From contig CAWFLE010000008.1 in the NCBI GenBank assembly GCA_963816545.1, positions 124,001 to 188,000 of the forward strand: 64,000 nucleotides of DNA. The letters are read 5' to 3'. The notes below the pieces were generated by a model. The model made no database searches, was not told where the DNA came from, and saw only the letters and a list, made by a program, of their open reading frames with translations. Shown piece after piece: positions 44,936 through 53,945 of the stretch (position 1 is the first letter of the stretch; every line of letters begins with the position of its first letter). This DNA comes from Albimonas sp963816545 (GTDB lineage: Bacteria; Pseudomonadota; Alphaproteobacteria; Rhodobacterales; Rhodobacteraceae). A program made the position numbers and the translations under genes.

Positions 44936-45827
44936 ATGAAGCCGGTTCCAGAGGTCGTGGCGTCCGCGGCGCTCATCGCCTTGGCTCTGATGCCCTCAGC
45001 CGCAGCCGCGCAGGAGCTGCGGGTCGCGGCCTGGAACATCGGCGCGGCCGAACGCGATGCGCCGGCGGTCGCCGACAGCGTTTCCGGGCTGCTCGCGCGC
45101 GTGGGAGAGGTCGACATCCTGATCCTGGAGGAGGTCATCGACGAGGCTCAGGTTCAGGCTGCGGCGGAGGCGGCGGGGCTGGACCACTGGGTGGTGAGCG
45201 ATTTCTCCGCGCCGGCGGCCGTGATGCGGAATCCCTTCGCTTCGCTGGAGGTCGCAGTCCTCAGCCGCCGGCCCATCGTCGCGGCGGCGGAGTGGGAACA
45301 CCACGGGCCGGCAGCGGGAGGACCAGGCGACCGGGCTCGCGCAGGACGCGTCGCGGATGCTCGGCACGGGCGGCAGCGTGATCGTCGGCGGGGACTTCAA
45401 CATCCAAGCGCCCGGCCGCGTGCCCCGGGTCGGCAGCGACCCCCTGATGGACTGCGCGCCGGAGGGGTCGTGCGACGGCGTCTGCGGGCCCGACGCCGCC
45501 GACGGCTATGACGACAGCATCAGCATCCTTCTAGGCGGCCTCGATGGCGCGCGCCTCCTTCGCAGGACCTGCCGGAGACCTCTCGTGGCGGCCTCCTTCC
45601 CCGGCGGCGCGATCGACCACCTGCTCGTGGCCGGGCCGGCGGCCGTCAGCTTCTCCGAGGCCACCACGCCCGATGTCGAGGGCGACGATTTCGCCGGCTC
45701 GGATCACAGGCCGGTGGTGGCGGTTCTCGCGGCGCCTTTGCCTGGGAGCCGAGAAGCCCGCGCCAGATCGCTTGTCGAGGAGATCCGAACGCGCCTCGAG
45801 GAGCTGGAGCGTCTGATCGCGCCTTGA
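44936..45827 (+). pseudogene. Endonuclease/exonuclease/phosphatase-family gene with internal deletion
   Basis: The 5' part encodes a signal peptide (ALIALALMPSAAAAQ) and the start of an EEP domain (LRVAAWNIGA, VDILILEEVIDE with the metal-binding Glu). Near 45310-45345 the sequence jumps frame and lacks about 100 residues of the central domain. The rest (GGSVIVGGDFNIQAPG, FPGGAIDHLLVAG, SDHRPVVAVL) keeps the Asn/Asp and Asp-His active-site elements. A good Shine-Dalgarno (GGGAGG) precedes the ATG. As sequenced it cannot make a whole enzyme. Confidence 0.75.
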
Positions 45828-46028
45828 GCGCCTCAACCTCCGCCTCGCGGTGACACGGCATCGACAGCGGTGTAGGCCATCCCACGGCCGTCATGTGGCG
45901 GGTGAGACGGCGCTTCCTGCAACCTGGCGGCCCTGGAGCGGTTCCGCACTCAGCTTGGCGAGGCGCGCCGCATCCGTGATAGGACGCCGATCACCTCGCC
46001 GGAACCATACTTCGCAGGGAGGTCCCCC

Positions 46029-46809
46029 ATGTCTGACCTGACCGCCGCCGGCAAGGCCGTCATCGCCGACCTCGCGCGCCGCTACGGCCTCTCCGAGTCC
46101 GCGGTCGAGCAGATGGCTCGCGCCGTCGCCAACGGAGGCGGCAGGATGGCCCAATTCAACGTCCCCGAACTTGGTGGGTCGGGACAATGGATGGCCGGGG
46201 GCATGACCATGGTCGGCGATATGTTCAACCATGGCCTGCAACACAGGGTCTCAAGTCTCTGTGGAGATCTGTCGAGCGCCATGGCTTCGGACCTGTTTTT
46301 CGAGCGGGTCCAGCGTGCCACGGGCGGAAACTGGTGGCCGCCCCATCTGGGCGCGCCGGCCGCCACGGGGGGGCAGAACCGGGCGCGCTACGCATTTTTT
46401 CCGGAGGCGCGACGGCTGGCGTTCGATCATGGCGATGGCCGGCCGCTGGTGCTGCTCGATACCGACGAACATCAGATCGGCGGATTCAGCCAGCAGCAGT
46501 CGGGGCCGGGCGATCCCTTTCTCGGGGTGACGGTTTCCAGCCAGCTCGGGCAATTTCCCCTGTCGTCCTTTCCGCAGGCCGAGGTCGAGGGCGTCTCGGC
46601 GCCTGAAAGGATCGCCGACCGGGCGCGCGAGCCAGTCGAGACCCAAGGCCCCGGCGCCTGCGCCGGTCTCCGAAGCGCCGGCCAAGCCTCACGGCGCGAC
46701 GGACGACATTCTTGGCACGATCGAGAGGCTGGCGAAGCTGCGTGATCAAGGCGCGCTGTCGGAGGAGGAGTTCTCGAGGAAGAAGACTGAATTGCTGGGA
46801 CGCCTGTGA
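46029..46809 (+). CDS. SHOCT-domain protein (one frameshift)
   Basis: The N-terminal part (SDLTAAGKAVIADLARRYGL, then MAQFNVPELGGSGQWM and GGMTMVGDMFNHGL) matches a conserved alphaproteobacterial family that ends in a SHOCT domain. The SHOCT motif LAKLRDQGALSEEEFSRKK lies at the end, in another frame; a one-base change near 46600 joins them. Its Pro/Ala-rich linker is typical. SHOCT domains are short C-terminal oligomerisation motifs; the function of the whole protein is unknown. Confidence 0.75.
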
Positions 46810-46993
46810 TCATGTCGATCCGCTTCGAGGATGGGTCTTGGCGGCTGGTCGATTTCGTCCGCCGCGCGCGACTGCGTCCCATCGGAGTGAAGCGCGGCGA
46901 GCGGCAAATCCGCCGGCCGATCTCGGCGCGGCAATGACCGATCATCAGCCGCCCGCGCTGGCGGCAGGACAAGCGGCCGCTAGTTTGGCGGTC

Positions 46994-47260
46994 ATGATGC
47001 AGCTTCTGATCGTTTACCATTCAAGGACGGGCGGCAGCCGTCAGATGGCCGAGGCAGCCGCTGCGGCTGCGGGCGACGAGGTCTCGACGACGTTGAAGCG
47101 GGCGGCGGAGGCGGGGCCGGACGACTTGCTCCAGGCCGACGGCTACATCTTCTGCGCCCTGGAGAACTCGCCGCAATTTCCGGCGTGATGAAGGACTTCT
47201 ACGACCGCTGCTGTTACGACGTCCTCGGGCGCATCGAAGGACGGCCCTACGCGCAGATCA
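46994..47260 (+). pseudogene. Flavodoxin-family protein remnant
   Basis: The frame starts MMQLLIVYHSRTGGSRQMAE, with the FMN-phosphate loop HSRTGGS, and ends after a frameshift near 47173 with MKDFYDRCCYDVLGRIEGRP. The second half is missing; the following 220 bp show no gene. It is similar to NAD(P)H-dependent FMN reductase-like proteins. It is a truncated copy. Confidence 0.7.
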
Positions 47261-47484
47261 CTCTCCGAAAGTCAGCGCTCCTGCACCACGCGCCGGTATG
47301 TGATCGCATTCTCCCGCCGCGGATGGAAAGGCGGGTTCGGGGCATCTGGAATTCCGTTTCCAAGTCATGGAGGTTGGGTGATCAGTTCGTAGCGCGACGA
47401 TCCGGGATGCGATTCGCGAAGGCGGGCCCGGGCTGCATCCGCCGCGCGAGTGCAGCGCCTGCCGCAGGGAGGGGAGACCGACCG

Positions 47485-48582
47485 ATGACCAGCCGCCGCG
47501 CCCTGGCCCTGTTCGACGAGCGCGTGCTGCAGCACCGGCCGCAGGTGCAGGACCCGTTCCTGCCCGGCCGGCTGGAGCGTCGCATTCGCGAAATCCTGAG
47601 CGGACTGGAGACGAAGTGGAACTTCCCCGAGCGGCCGGAGCGCCTCGTGGCGATCCGCGATCTGCTGGACGCGGAGCCCATCCCCGGCCTCTTGCGCGCG
47701 GAGGGTCGCCCCGCGACGCGCGAGCAGTTGGCGCGAGTGCATGCCTCCAGCTACCTCGACCGCATCTACCGACTGCGGGGCAAGAGCGCGTGGCTCGACG
47801 TTGATACCACGGCCGTCTCGCCGGGAAGCGTGGAGGCCGCCGAGATCGCAGCCGGCACCGCCATTGCGGCGGTCGAAGCGGTGGCGAGCGGAGACGCCGA
47901 GAGCGCCTTCGCCCTGGTGCGTCCGCCCGGTCATCATGCCGAGTCGGTGCGCGCTCGCGGCTCCTGCCTGTTCAACAACGTCGCGGTCGCCGCCGCCCAT
48001 GCGCAGGCCGAGCTCGGCTTCGAACGCGTCCTGATAGTCGACTGGGACGCGCACCACGGGAACGGCACCCAAGAGATATTCTGGGCCAATCCGGACGTTC
48101 TGTTCTTCGACGTGCATCGCGCCGCCCCGTTCTACCCGGGCTCGGGTCTGCTGGGGGAGGTCGGCGGCGGTCTCGGCGAGGGAACCACTGTGAACGTGCC
48201 GATGCCGGCCGGCGCCGGCGACGTGGCCTTCGCGACGGCGATGCGCGATGTGCTGCGACCCGCCGCCAACTGGTTCAAGCCCGACTTCGTGCTGGTCTCG
48301 GCGGGCTTTGACGCGCATCGGGCGGATCTGGCGCTGAACCTCGGAGAGGAGGGGTTCTCGGCGACGACCGGCATCGTGCGCGACATCGCCGAGGAGCATT
48401 GCGAGGGCCGCCTCGCTCTTGTTCTAGAGGGCGGCTACCAGCTGGAGGCGCTGTCTCGAAGCGTCCATGCGGTGCTGCAGGTGCTTGCGGGCGAGACGCC
48501 CGCCTCCGTCGGGGAGAAAGGACTGGCCGAGGTCGAGGAGGCCGCCGCGTTTCATCTGACCGCCTTCACCGACGAAGCCTGA
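47485..48582 (+). CDS. Histone-deacetylase-family amidohydrolase
   Basis: The 365-aa protein has the class II HDAC-like core: FALVRPPGHHAES, GSCLFNNVAVAAAHAQ, VLIVDWDAHHGNGTQEI (zinc ligands), FDVHRAAPFYPGSG, LVSAGFDAHRADLA and LVLEGGYQLEAL. Bacterial members deacetylate polyamines or other acetyl-amides. The start at 47485 follows AGGGAGGGGAG. It is intact and stands alone among cargo genes of the island. Confidence 0.9.
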   Translation: MTSRRALALFDERVLQHRPQVQDPFLPGRLERRIREILSGLETKWNFPERPERLVAIRDLLDAEPIPGLLRAEGRPATREQLARVHASSYLDRIYRLRGKSAWLDVDTTAVSPGSVEAAEIAAGTAIAAVEAVASGDAESAFALVRPPGHHAESVRARGSCLFNNVAVAAAHAQAELGFERVLIVDWDAHHGNGTQEIFWANPDVLFFDVHRAAPFYPGSGLLGEVGGGLGEGTTVNVPMPAGAGDVAFATAMRDVLRPAANWFKPDFVLVSAGFDAHRADLALNLGEEGFSATTGIVRDIAEEHCEGRLALVLEGGYQLEALSRSVHAVLQVLAGETPASVGEKGLAEVEEAAAFHLTAFTDEA

Positions 48583-48591
48583 GGGAACGGA

Positions 48592-49350
48592 TCAGGGCGA
48601 GACCCTGCCTGCGTCTCCTTGCGCTCGGGCCACCTCTGGTCGGTCATTCCTCGTGATCAGGTCCCTGACGTTGGACGTCCGCCAGCGGCCTCCGCGCCGG
48701 GTTCGGACGCCTCGGGCCGTGAGTTCGGCGGCAATGGCGCGGAGAGTGGCGTGGCCGTCGGCGCGGATGGCGTCCAAGACGGGTGCGAGGTCGCGTGCGA
48801 AGGCGTCGGCGTTGGCTCTGACGGTTCGGCGCAGGGCGTCGCCGCCCTTGCCGGCGCGGCGCAGCGCGGCGGCTCCGTTGGGGTTGCCGAGCTTCAGGCC
48901 GCGAGCCTTGGCGGCGGCGAGGGCCTCGCGGGTGCGGCGGGAGATGGCGTCGCGCTCCTGCTCGGCGACGAGGGCCATGATGCCGACGGTGAGGTCGTTG
49001 GCCTCGGGCATGTCGCAGGCGAGGAAGCGCACGCCGCTGTCGCGCAGGGTCAGCAGGAAGGCGGCGTTGCGGCTCAGGCGGTCGAGCCGGGCGATGACGA
49101 GGGTGGCGCCGGTTACCCGGGCGAGGTGGAGGGCGCGGGCGAGTTCGGGGCGATCGGCCCTGCGCCCGCTCTCGACCTCGGTGAAGCGCTCCAGCACGCG
49201 GGCCCCGCGCGCGGTGGCGAAGCGGTCGATGGCGGCGCGCTGGGCCTCGAGACCGAGGCGGCTGGCGCCCTGCCTGGCGGTGGAGACGCGCTCGTAGGCG
49301 ACAATGCGATCCGGCCATGCGGCCCCCGTACAGAACTGCCAAACGTTCAT
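48592..49350 (-). CDS. Serine recombinase (resolvase/invertase family)
   Basis: The 252-aa protein has the resolvase fold: catalytic Ser23 in AYERVSTARQG, ATLVIARLDRLSRNAAF with the active-site Arg residues, LMALVAEQERD-like segment (IMALVAEQERDAISRRTRE), and a C-terminal helix-turn-helix (ATLRAIAAELTARGVRTRRG). It could invert or resolve DNA within the island. A perfect 12-bp inverted repeat flanks its start codon. Phage genes follow upstream. Confidence 0.88.
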   Translation of the reverse strand: MNVWQFCTGAAWPDRIVAYERVSTARQGASRLGLEAQRAAIDRFATARGARVLERFTEVESGRRADRPELARALHLARVTGATLVIARLDRLSRNAAFLLTLRDSGVRFLACDMPEANDLTVGIMALVAEQERDAISRRTREALAAAKARGLKLGNPNGAAALRRAGKGGDALRRTVRANADAFARDLAPVLDAIRADGHATLRAIAAELTARGVRTRRGGRWRTSNVRDLITRNDRPEVARAQGDAGRVSP

Positions 49351-49365
49351 TGCGCAGTTCTGTAC
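49328..49365. promoter_or_regulatory. Perfect inverted repeat around the recombinase start
   Basis: GTACAGAACTGC (49328-49339) and GCAGTTCTGTAC (49354-49365) are perfect 12-bp arms with a 14-bp spacer that contains the start codon. Such a site could be the recombinase's own binding or crossover site, or an operator. Confidence 0.6.
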
Positions 49366-49409
49366 GCCATCAGACGCGGGAACTCGTAGCGGATAGAGAG
49401 AGCTAGGCC

Positions 49410-49973
49410 TCAGAGTTCTGCGTCGGCCTCGTCGATCTCGACCTCGAGCGCCTTCGCCCGCCGGTCGATCTCGTCGGCGAGCCGCTCCCGGGCGGTCTTC
49501 CCGTCGGGCGAGGCCCAGGTCAGTTCGATCTTCGTCGGCAGGTTTGAGGTATGCGGCTCCATGGCTGCCACCCGGCTCCGCGAGGCCGGCGTCATGCCGA
49601 ACTCGGCCATGTAGCGGCCCATCAGCTCCAGCTGCTTGTTGGCGACCGTCAGCCAGGGCGACTGCTGCACGTAGCCTGAGGGCGTCTTCACCAGCGGCGG
49701 CGTCTCGCGCAGCTTCTCCTCCGCCTCGACCCAGCGGCCGTAGGCCTGGCAGTAGGCGGCGAGCCCGGCGCGGTCCACGATCGTCAGCACGCCCATCTCG
49801 TGCAGCGTGTCCGCCAGCCGGTCCCATTCCTCGCGCGCCGCCGGCGACAGGTGCGGCGGGCAGGTCAGCAGGCCGTCCGGCGGTTGCGGCTCGGCATGGT
49901 TCAGCCCCCGCTTGCCCGGATTTCTCTGCGCCCGCTTCAGTGCCGTCGGCTTCGGCTTGCGTCCGCGCGTCAT
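49410..49973 (-). CDS. Phage terminase small subunit, P27 family
   Basis: The 187-aa protein starts MTRGRKPKPTALKRAQRN and has the P27 pattern: PPHLSPAAREEWDRLADTLH, AGLAAYCQAYGRWVEAEE and PWLTVANKQLELMGRYMAEFGMT (split here by the family's typical spacing). Small terminases recognise viral DNA for packaging. The large subunit that normally follows is absent; the recombinase takes its place. An upstream ATG at 50001 would add nine residues. Confidence 0.88.
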   Translation of the reverse strand: MTRGRKPKPTALKRAQRNPGKRGLNHAEPQPPDGLLTCPPHLSPAAREEWDRLADTLHEMGVLTIVDRAGLAAYCQAYGRWVEAEEKLRETPPLVKTPSGYVQQSPWLTVANKQLELMGRYMAEFGMTPASRSRVAAMEPHTSNLPTKIELTWASPDGKTARERLADEIDRRAKALEVEIDEADAEL

Positions 49974-50164
49974 GCGAGCGTCCCCCGTGCGGATAGCCAT
50001 GATGTTGCTGCGATCGTCGTTGATCGGGCCGCCCGACGGAGCGAACAGGTCGATGCCGCATCGCCCGCCGCGGCGAGCGCGGCCGCCCCGCAGCACGAAG
50101 CGCGGGGCTCGGCCCGGTAGGAGTCGCCGGATCGCCCGGCGGCCTCGAACGGGAGATCCACGCC

Positions 50165-50642
50165 ATGACCCTGACGCCGACCCAGCGCGAACTGCTCGCC
50201 GCCGCCGCCGCGCGCCACGACCGCAGCCTTCACCCGCTGCCCGACCGCCTCAAGGGCGGCGGGGCGAAGAAGAGCCTCGATGGCCTCGTCGCCCGCGGCT
50301 TCGCCGAGAACGAGCCCGAGGGCACGCTGGTGGCCACCGAGGCGGGCCTCGCCGCCCTGGCCCGCGACGGCGGCGACGCCGGCGCTGACGAGCCCCGCGA
50401 GGAGGAACGCCAGCAGCCCCGCATGGCGCGGAACTCTCCGCGAGGGGACGAAGCAGGCCGCGCTGATCGAGCTCCTGCGCGCGGATGGCGGCGCCACGAT
50501 CGCCGAGATGACCGCCGCCACCGGCTGGGCGCCCCACACCGTGCGCGGCGCGATCTCCGGCGCGCTGAAGAAGCGGCTCGGACTGGAGGTCCGCAGCGAG
50601 AAGGTCGACGGCCGCGGCCGGGTCTACCTCCTCGACGCCTGA
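50165..50642 (+). CDS. DUF3489-type protein (one frameshift)
   Basis: The N-terminal part (LTPTQRELLAAAAARHDRSL, KKSLDGLVARGFAE) and, after a frameshift near 50435, the C-terminal helix-turn-helix (REGTKQAALIELLRADGGAT, IAEMTAATGWAPHTVRGA) form one protein of about 158 aa. DUF3489 proteins are small DNA-binding-like proteins common in prophages of this group. The gene is convergent with the DUF7220-like gene. The function is unknown. Confidence 0.75.
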
Positions 50643-50882
50643 CGCTCCGGGGGCCGGCCTGCGGGCCGGCCTCCGCTCCCATCGCACGAACAGACGTCGC
50701 AGCGCGAAGCCCCGCGCCAGCGACACCGCCGAGAACACCGCGCCGATGGCGAGGTTCTCGCCAAAGGTCGGACGCAGGTCGAAGAGGGGGAACACCGCCA
50801 CCTGCGTCGCCACCGCCAGCGCGTAGCCGACGACGAGGTTCGTGCCGGCTTCGACGAACGAGAGGGCGGGGGACTGGCTCAT
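50643..50882 (-). CDS. Small phage membrane protein (DUF7220-like), stop unclear
   Basis: The protein starts MSQSPALSFVEAGTNLVVGY and has two helices (VGYALAVATQVAVFPLF and LAIGAVFSAVSLARGFAL) followed by RRLFVRWERR. Related phage proteins stop just after this point. Here the frame stays open through the opposite DUF3489 gene down to 50250, so a lost stop or a frameshift near 50660 is likely. Its start overlaps the methyltransferase stop by 4 nt. Confidence 0.55.
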
Positions 50883-52141
50883 GACCGCTCCTCCGCCACT
50901 TCGGCGAAGGTCCCGCCGCCCTCCAGACGCGCCTCGCCGCCCGCGAAGGCCTGCCAGCGGAGCACCGCCACGTCCACGTAGGCCGGCGACAGCTCCATCG
51001 CGAGACAGGACCGCCCGGTGGTCTCGGCGGCGATGAGCGTCGTCCCCGATCCCGAGAACGGCTCGTAGACCGCCTGGCCGCGGCTCGAGTTGTTCAGGAT
51101 CGGCCGGCGCATGCACTCCACCGGCTTCTGCGTCCCGTGCACCGTCGCCGCATCCTGGTCCCGGCTCGGGATGCTCCACAGCGTGGTCTGCTTCCGGTCG
51201 CCGGACCAGTGCCCCTTGCCGCGCACCGCGTACCAGCAGGGCTCGTGCTGCCAGTGGTAGTGGCCCCGGCTCATCACCAGCCGCTCCTTCGCCCAGATGA
51301 TCTGGCTGCGGATCTGGAACCCCACCGCCTCCAGGCTCTCCGCCACCTCGCCCGCATGCAGCGCCCCGTGCCAGACATAGGCGACCTCGCCGGGGAACAG
51401 CGCCCAGGCCTCGCGCCAGTCGGCCCGGTCGTCGTTCAGCACCTTCCCCGTCCGCTTCGTCTTCGCCCCGCCGGTCTCGTTGCGCCAGGCCGGATCGTAG
51501 GACACGCCATAGGGTGGATCCGAAGCCAGTAGGTGCGGGCGCACGTCCCCCAGCAGCCGCGCCACAGCGTCCGGGTCCGTGGCGTCGCCGCAGAGCAGCC
51601 GGTGCGGACCCAGCAGCCACAGGTCCCCCGGCCGCGAAGACCGGCTCAGCCGGCGGCTCGGGCGTCTCCTCCTCCCGCGGGTCCGCCTGCGCGCCCTGCA
51701 GCAGCGCATCCACCTCGCCCGCCCCGAAGCCGAGCAGCCCCAGATCCACCCCCAGCTCGGTGAGGTCCGCCGCCTCCAGCGCCAGCATGGCCTGGTCCCA
51801 GCCCGCCCGCTCCGCCAGCTTGTTGTCCGCCAGCACGTAGGCCCGCTTCTCGGCCTCGTTGAGATGCGCCAAGCTCGATCACCGGCACCTCGGCGAGCCC
51901 CAGCTTGCGCGCCGCCAGCAGCCGCCCGTGCCCTGCGATCACCCCGTTCCCGCCGTCCACCAGCACCGGGTTGTTGAAGCCGAACTCGCGGATCGAGCCG
52001 GCGATCAGCGCCACCTGCTCGTCGCGAGTGCGTGCGGGCGTTGCGCGCGTAGGGGATCAGCGCCTCCACCGGCCGCTGCTCGATCCGGAGCCCCGACGCC
52101 GGATTGAGCGCGTGCCCCGTCCCGAGGACCGCCTGCGCCAT
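50879..52141 (-). CDS. ParB-domain DNA methyltransferase (three frameshifts)
   Basis: Joined across frame changes near 52030, 51870 and 51640, the protein has about 420 aa. The N-terminal ParB/Srx-like part has NPVLVDGGNGVIAGHGRLLA and VPVIELG. A linker follows with AYVLADNKLAERAGWD. The C-terminal methylase domain has LLASDPPYGVSY (catalytic DPPY) before FSGSGTTLIAAE (SAM loop), an order found in beta-class N6-Ade/N4-Cyt methylases. It may protect phage DNA from restriction. The C-terminal catalytic part is intact in one frame. Confidence 0.82.
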   Translation of the reverse strand: MAQAVLGTGHALNPASGLRIEQRPVEALIPYARNARTHSRRAGGADRRLDPRVRLQQPGAGGRRERGDRRARAAAGGAQAGARRGAGDRAWRISTRPRSGPTCWRTTSWRSGRAGTRPCWRWRRRTSPSWGWIWGCSASGRARWMRCCRARRRTRGRRRRPSRRLSRSSRPGDLWLLGPHRLLCGDATDPDAVARLLGDVRPHLLASDPPYGVSYDPAWRNETGGAKTKRTGKVLNDDRADWREAWALFPGEVAYVWHGALHAGEVAESLEAVGFQIRSQIIWAKERLVMSRGHYHWQHEPCWYAVRGKGHWSGDRKQTTLWSIPSRDQDAATVHGTQKPVECMRRPILNNSSRGQAVYEPFSGSGTTLIAAETTGRSCLAMELSPAYVDVAVLRWQAFAGGEARLEGGGTFAEVAEERS

Positions 52142-52322
52142 GCCCGCCTCCTGCCTAGCCCCCGCCTGGGAATTTCGCGGGCGTTCGTGCCTGAGGGCAG
52201 TATATCAGGGGGCCAAGCCATTGTAATTATGACATTAATCCGCAAGTCCCCGCAGCCGTCCGCAGCTGGGCTGGAGAACAAGCACAGGGGTCTGCGGCTT
52301 CGGTCAGTCCCGGGACGCGGAT

Positions 52323-53075
52323 CTACGCGGGCAGCACCCGCTCGACCGGCATGCCGCGCACATCCATCTCGAAGGCAAGCCCTTCCACGGGAGGACGTGC
52401 GAAGTGCCAGACGAGCCCGGATCGCGCCGCGCCGCGGGGGGCGATTTCCTCGGCCATCACCGCCTGCAGGTCCTCCACCGCATAGGCCTGCACGGCCGTC
52501 GCGTCCGCCCACCTGAAGCCGAGCGCCTCGAGGCGGGCCTGCATCAGGTCGAGCACGAAGTGCCCCTTCTCCCGCATCGCCTCCACCGAGGTCTCGCCGT
52601 AGCGAATGATCCGCTCCGCATAGGGCCCCGTCCCGGGCCGTGCGTCGCCTCCACCCGAGAGCACGAAGGACTTCGGCGCATCCTCCGCGGGCACGGTGTA
52701 ACTGAACGCCTCGAAGCTGGGCGCCTCGGGCGCGTGGTGAGCGGGACAGACGTTGGTGCGGGCGACGGGGTTTTCTTCGTTGCGGAAGATGCCCCAGCGC
52801 TGCAGCGTGCCGACATAGATGCGGTTGAAGTCCGTGAAGCCCCGGTCGTCGAACGGCGCGGGCGATCGCAGTTCGCAGGCGCAGAAGGCGGTGGTCGGAC
52901 GCCCCAGCGCCGCGAGATGCGCCTCGATGCGGCGGAAGCCCTCCTCGACCCCCACCGGCCGGGCGAAGCGGGCCCGCTCGATGACGAAACCCGGCTGCGC
53001 CGCCACTCCCCCGGAATACTGGAACGGGCCGCGGATGTAGCGATAGCCGCCCGCCTCGAATACCGCCGTCTCCAT
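52323..53075 (-). CDS. CnbZ-like (2-amino-5-chloromuconate deaminase family) protein
   Basis: The 250-aa protein starts METAVFEAGGYRYIRGPFQY. It contains GFRRIEAHLAALGRPTTAFC, ELRSPAPFDDRGFTDFNRIY, ARTNVCPAHH and a late block with GLVWHFARPPVEGLAFEMD. I recall this layout from CnbZ-type deaminases, which are related to the RidA/YjgF fold. The assignment is from memory of family patterns. It is an ordinary metabolic gene lodged between prophage genes, so it is probably cargo. Confidence 0.6.
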   Translation of the reverse strand: METAVFEAGGYRYIRGPFQYSGGVAAQPGFVIERARFARPVGVEEGFRRIEAHLAALGRPTTAFCACELRSPAPFDDRGFTDFNRIYVGTLQRWGIFRNEENPVARTNVCPAHHAPEAPSFEAFSYTVPAEDAPKSFVLSGGGDARPGTGPYAERIIRYGETSVEAMREKGHFVLDLMQARLEALGFRWADATAVQAYAVEDLQAVMAEEIAPRGAARSGLVWHFARPPVEGLAFEMDVRGMPVERVLPA

Positions 53076-53128
53076 GATCCGCCCTCCGTTTCGCTGCGCG
53101 ATGACGCTAGGCGGCGCGAGGGTCGGGA

Positions 53129-53885
53129 TCAATGCGGCGTCCATTCGGCGAGCGGTCCCAGCGCCGCTTCCAGCTTCAAACGCGGGTCCGGATCACCCGA
53201 GATCCACCAGGCGCGCTGCCAGGAGCGACCGCGGCCAGGGCGGCGATACCCAGCCGATTTAAGCGACATTTCCCTATAAGAGGATCCCATAGGGATTTGT
53301 CGCTTAAATCCCATCCGCTCGAACGCCTTCTGCGCCTGCTTCTCCTCGCTGACCAATCCCGAATGCAGGGCTGTGGCATCGGCCGGACTGTCTACCGCCA
53401 CGCCGGCCAGCAGCATGCGCTGGAACAGGTCCGGGACCAGCGTCTCCCAGGCCTGCACCTCGTCGTGCACCAGCGGCAGCGCCACGTCCGCGAGCACCTG
53501 CACCTCCAGCGGATCGTCCGCCGTGCGGTTCACGCCTCGACCGCGCCCGATGGCCTGGATCACCTCGTCGTCGCAGAAGGCGGAGCGGAGGACCTCGGCC
53601 TGCTCGTCCCGGCAACGCAGCAGGCTGGCGCCGCGCACGGAGCTATCGCGCATGCGCCCGCCCGCCCGGACCCGATCATAGCGGTCGCCCGTCCATGCGC
53701 CGAAGTACGCCCCGGCCATGTGGCGCACCTCCTGCGCCGATGGCAGAGGGCGGCCGATGACGATCAGGAGGCGCACGTCCTTGTAGGCGTCGAGCCCGGC
53801 GATGGCGTTGAAGTGCCCGGTGGAGACGCTGAGAACGGCGCCGGAATGATCGGCCACGGAACCGCGCGGATTTTTCGGGCCGGGG
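53129..53885 (-). pseudogene. C-terminal fragment of a phage/plasmid helicase-like protein
   Basis: The fragment contains STGHFNAIAGLDAYKDVRLL, IVIGRPLPSAQEV and the arginine-finger-like motif VIQAIGRGRGVNRT, as in the last domain of superfamily 2 helicases or related replication proteins. The C-terminal tail ends GPLAEWTPH. The N-terminal two thirds are missing; the IS21 element begins right at the break. It is part of the prophage remnant. Confidence 0.65.
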
Positions 53886-53945
53886 CGGTGCAGGATCCCG
53901 CCAGTGGCAGTCTCTGGATCACGAGAGTGATCTGGGGGCGGAAGG

